Assembly: GCF_051106095.1 (NCBI RefSeq)
Contig: NC_135783.1
Coordinates: 204,086,472-204,150,471 of the forward strand
DNA: 64,000 nt
DNA from: Pogona vitticeps
Lineage: Eukaryota; Chordata; Lepidosauria; Squamata; Agamidae
Reading direction: 5' to 3'
Shown here: positions 63,757 to 64,000 of the stretch, one piece after another
Layout of the letters: every line of letters begins with the position of its first letter
Position numbering within the stretch: position 1 is the stretch's first letter
Program-made: the position numbers and the translations under genes
The notes under the pieces: generated by a model
The model's input: the letters and a program-made list of their open reading frames with translations, nothing else
The model's database searches: none
What the model was told of the DNA's origin: nothing

Positions 63757-64000
63757 TCATCCACGTCTGTCTTCATCAGTTCCAGCACTTGATTCGTGTT
63801 CAGATTTTTTATCTTTACCATGGGCACGATCTCTTTCCTGATTCTTTGATATTTGGTTGGTCTCTTTTTCTCTTGAGGAACGGGATCTTTCCTTTTCTTT
63901 CTCCTTGCTCCTGTGTGAAGACGATCTTTTAAATTCTCTGTCTTTGCTGCTCCGCCTCTTCTTTGAGTCAGGACTTCTATCCCGATCTCTAGAGGCCTTT
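63757..64000 (-). CDS. PPIG: Peptidyl-prolyl isomerase G, C-terminal end (partial)
   Basis: The minus strand from the window edge encodes about 80 codons ending at the stop TGA (63757-63759). The peptide is rich in Arg, Ser, Lys and Glu (ASRDRDRSPDSKKRRSSKDR, SSSHRSKEKEKERSRSSREK) and ends GKDKKSEHESSAGTDEDRRG. This is an RS-type tail as in PPIG (SRcyp), a nuclear cyclophilin that binds the pol II C-terminal domain and splicing factors. The cyclophilin domain lies outside the window. Identity rests on the tail's character and on position: PPIG is the expected neighbour converging on CFAP210 in the conserved block. Another RS-rich protein is possible but less likely. Confidence 0.83.
   Translation of the reverse strand, partial: KASRDRDRSPDSKKRRSSKDREFKRSSSHRSKEKEKERSRSSREKETNQISKNQERDRAHGKDKKSEHESSAGTDEDRRG

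Overview
This is vertebrate nuclear DNA, almost certainly from a squamate reptile (lizard or snake). The genes are intron-bearing with GT-AG junctions. The repeats include a tRNA-derived SINE with a Bov-B-type tail (Sauria SINE), CR1 and L2-group LINEs, Penelope-like elements, a DIRS element, hAT and Tc1/mariner-type MITEs, and a Ty3/Gypsy element. No CRISPR array, operon or other prokaryotic feature was seen.

The host genes are, from left to right: KLHL23 (minus strand, three coding exons, 558 codons), PHOSPHO2 (minus, single coding exon, 238 codons), CFAP210/CCDC173 (plus, nine coding exons, 553 codons) and the last 80 codons of what is most likely PPIG (minus, running off the right edge). 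From memory this order and orientation match the human 2q31 block PPIG-CCDC173-PHOSPHO2-KLHL23, read in reverse. Two CpG-rich regions mark promoters. One at about 9.5-10.7 kb lies upstream of KLHL23. The other, at about 30.4-31.4 kb, is a compact divergent promoter between PHOSPHO2 and CFAP210. It holds an RFX-type X-box 47 bp before the CFAP210 ATG, as expected for a ciliary gene, and a consensus splice donor for a PHOSPHO2 non-coding first exon.

Most of the remaining DNA is transposon. An open L2-group reverse transcriptase runs off the left edge (1-1440). From 16.8 to 27.9 kb, probably within the 5' intron of PHOSPHO2, there is a nest. A 446-bp direct duplication, with one visible mismatch, flanks a truncated LINE. 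It is followed by a Penelope-like element split by a 6.15-kb DIRS element, which itself holds a 237-bp palindromic Penelope remnant with its own target-site duplication. A second nest lies at 48.8-56.5 kb: a minus-strand Penelope-like element split by a 6.2-kb Ty3/Gypsy element. That element looks whole, has near-identical LTRs and a 5-bp target duplication, and has integrase encoded before reverse transcriptase (GMR1-like order). Smaller hAT and mariner-type elements with clear target duplications fill introns and intergenic DNA.

I found no new multi-gene system. The least expected structures are the 446-bp duplication around a LINE, the two Penelope-based nests, the palindromic Penelope derivative and the GMR1-type element.
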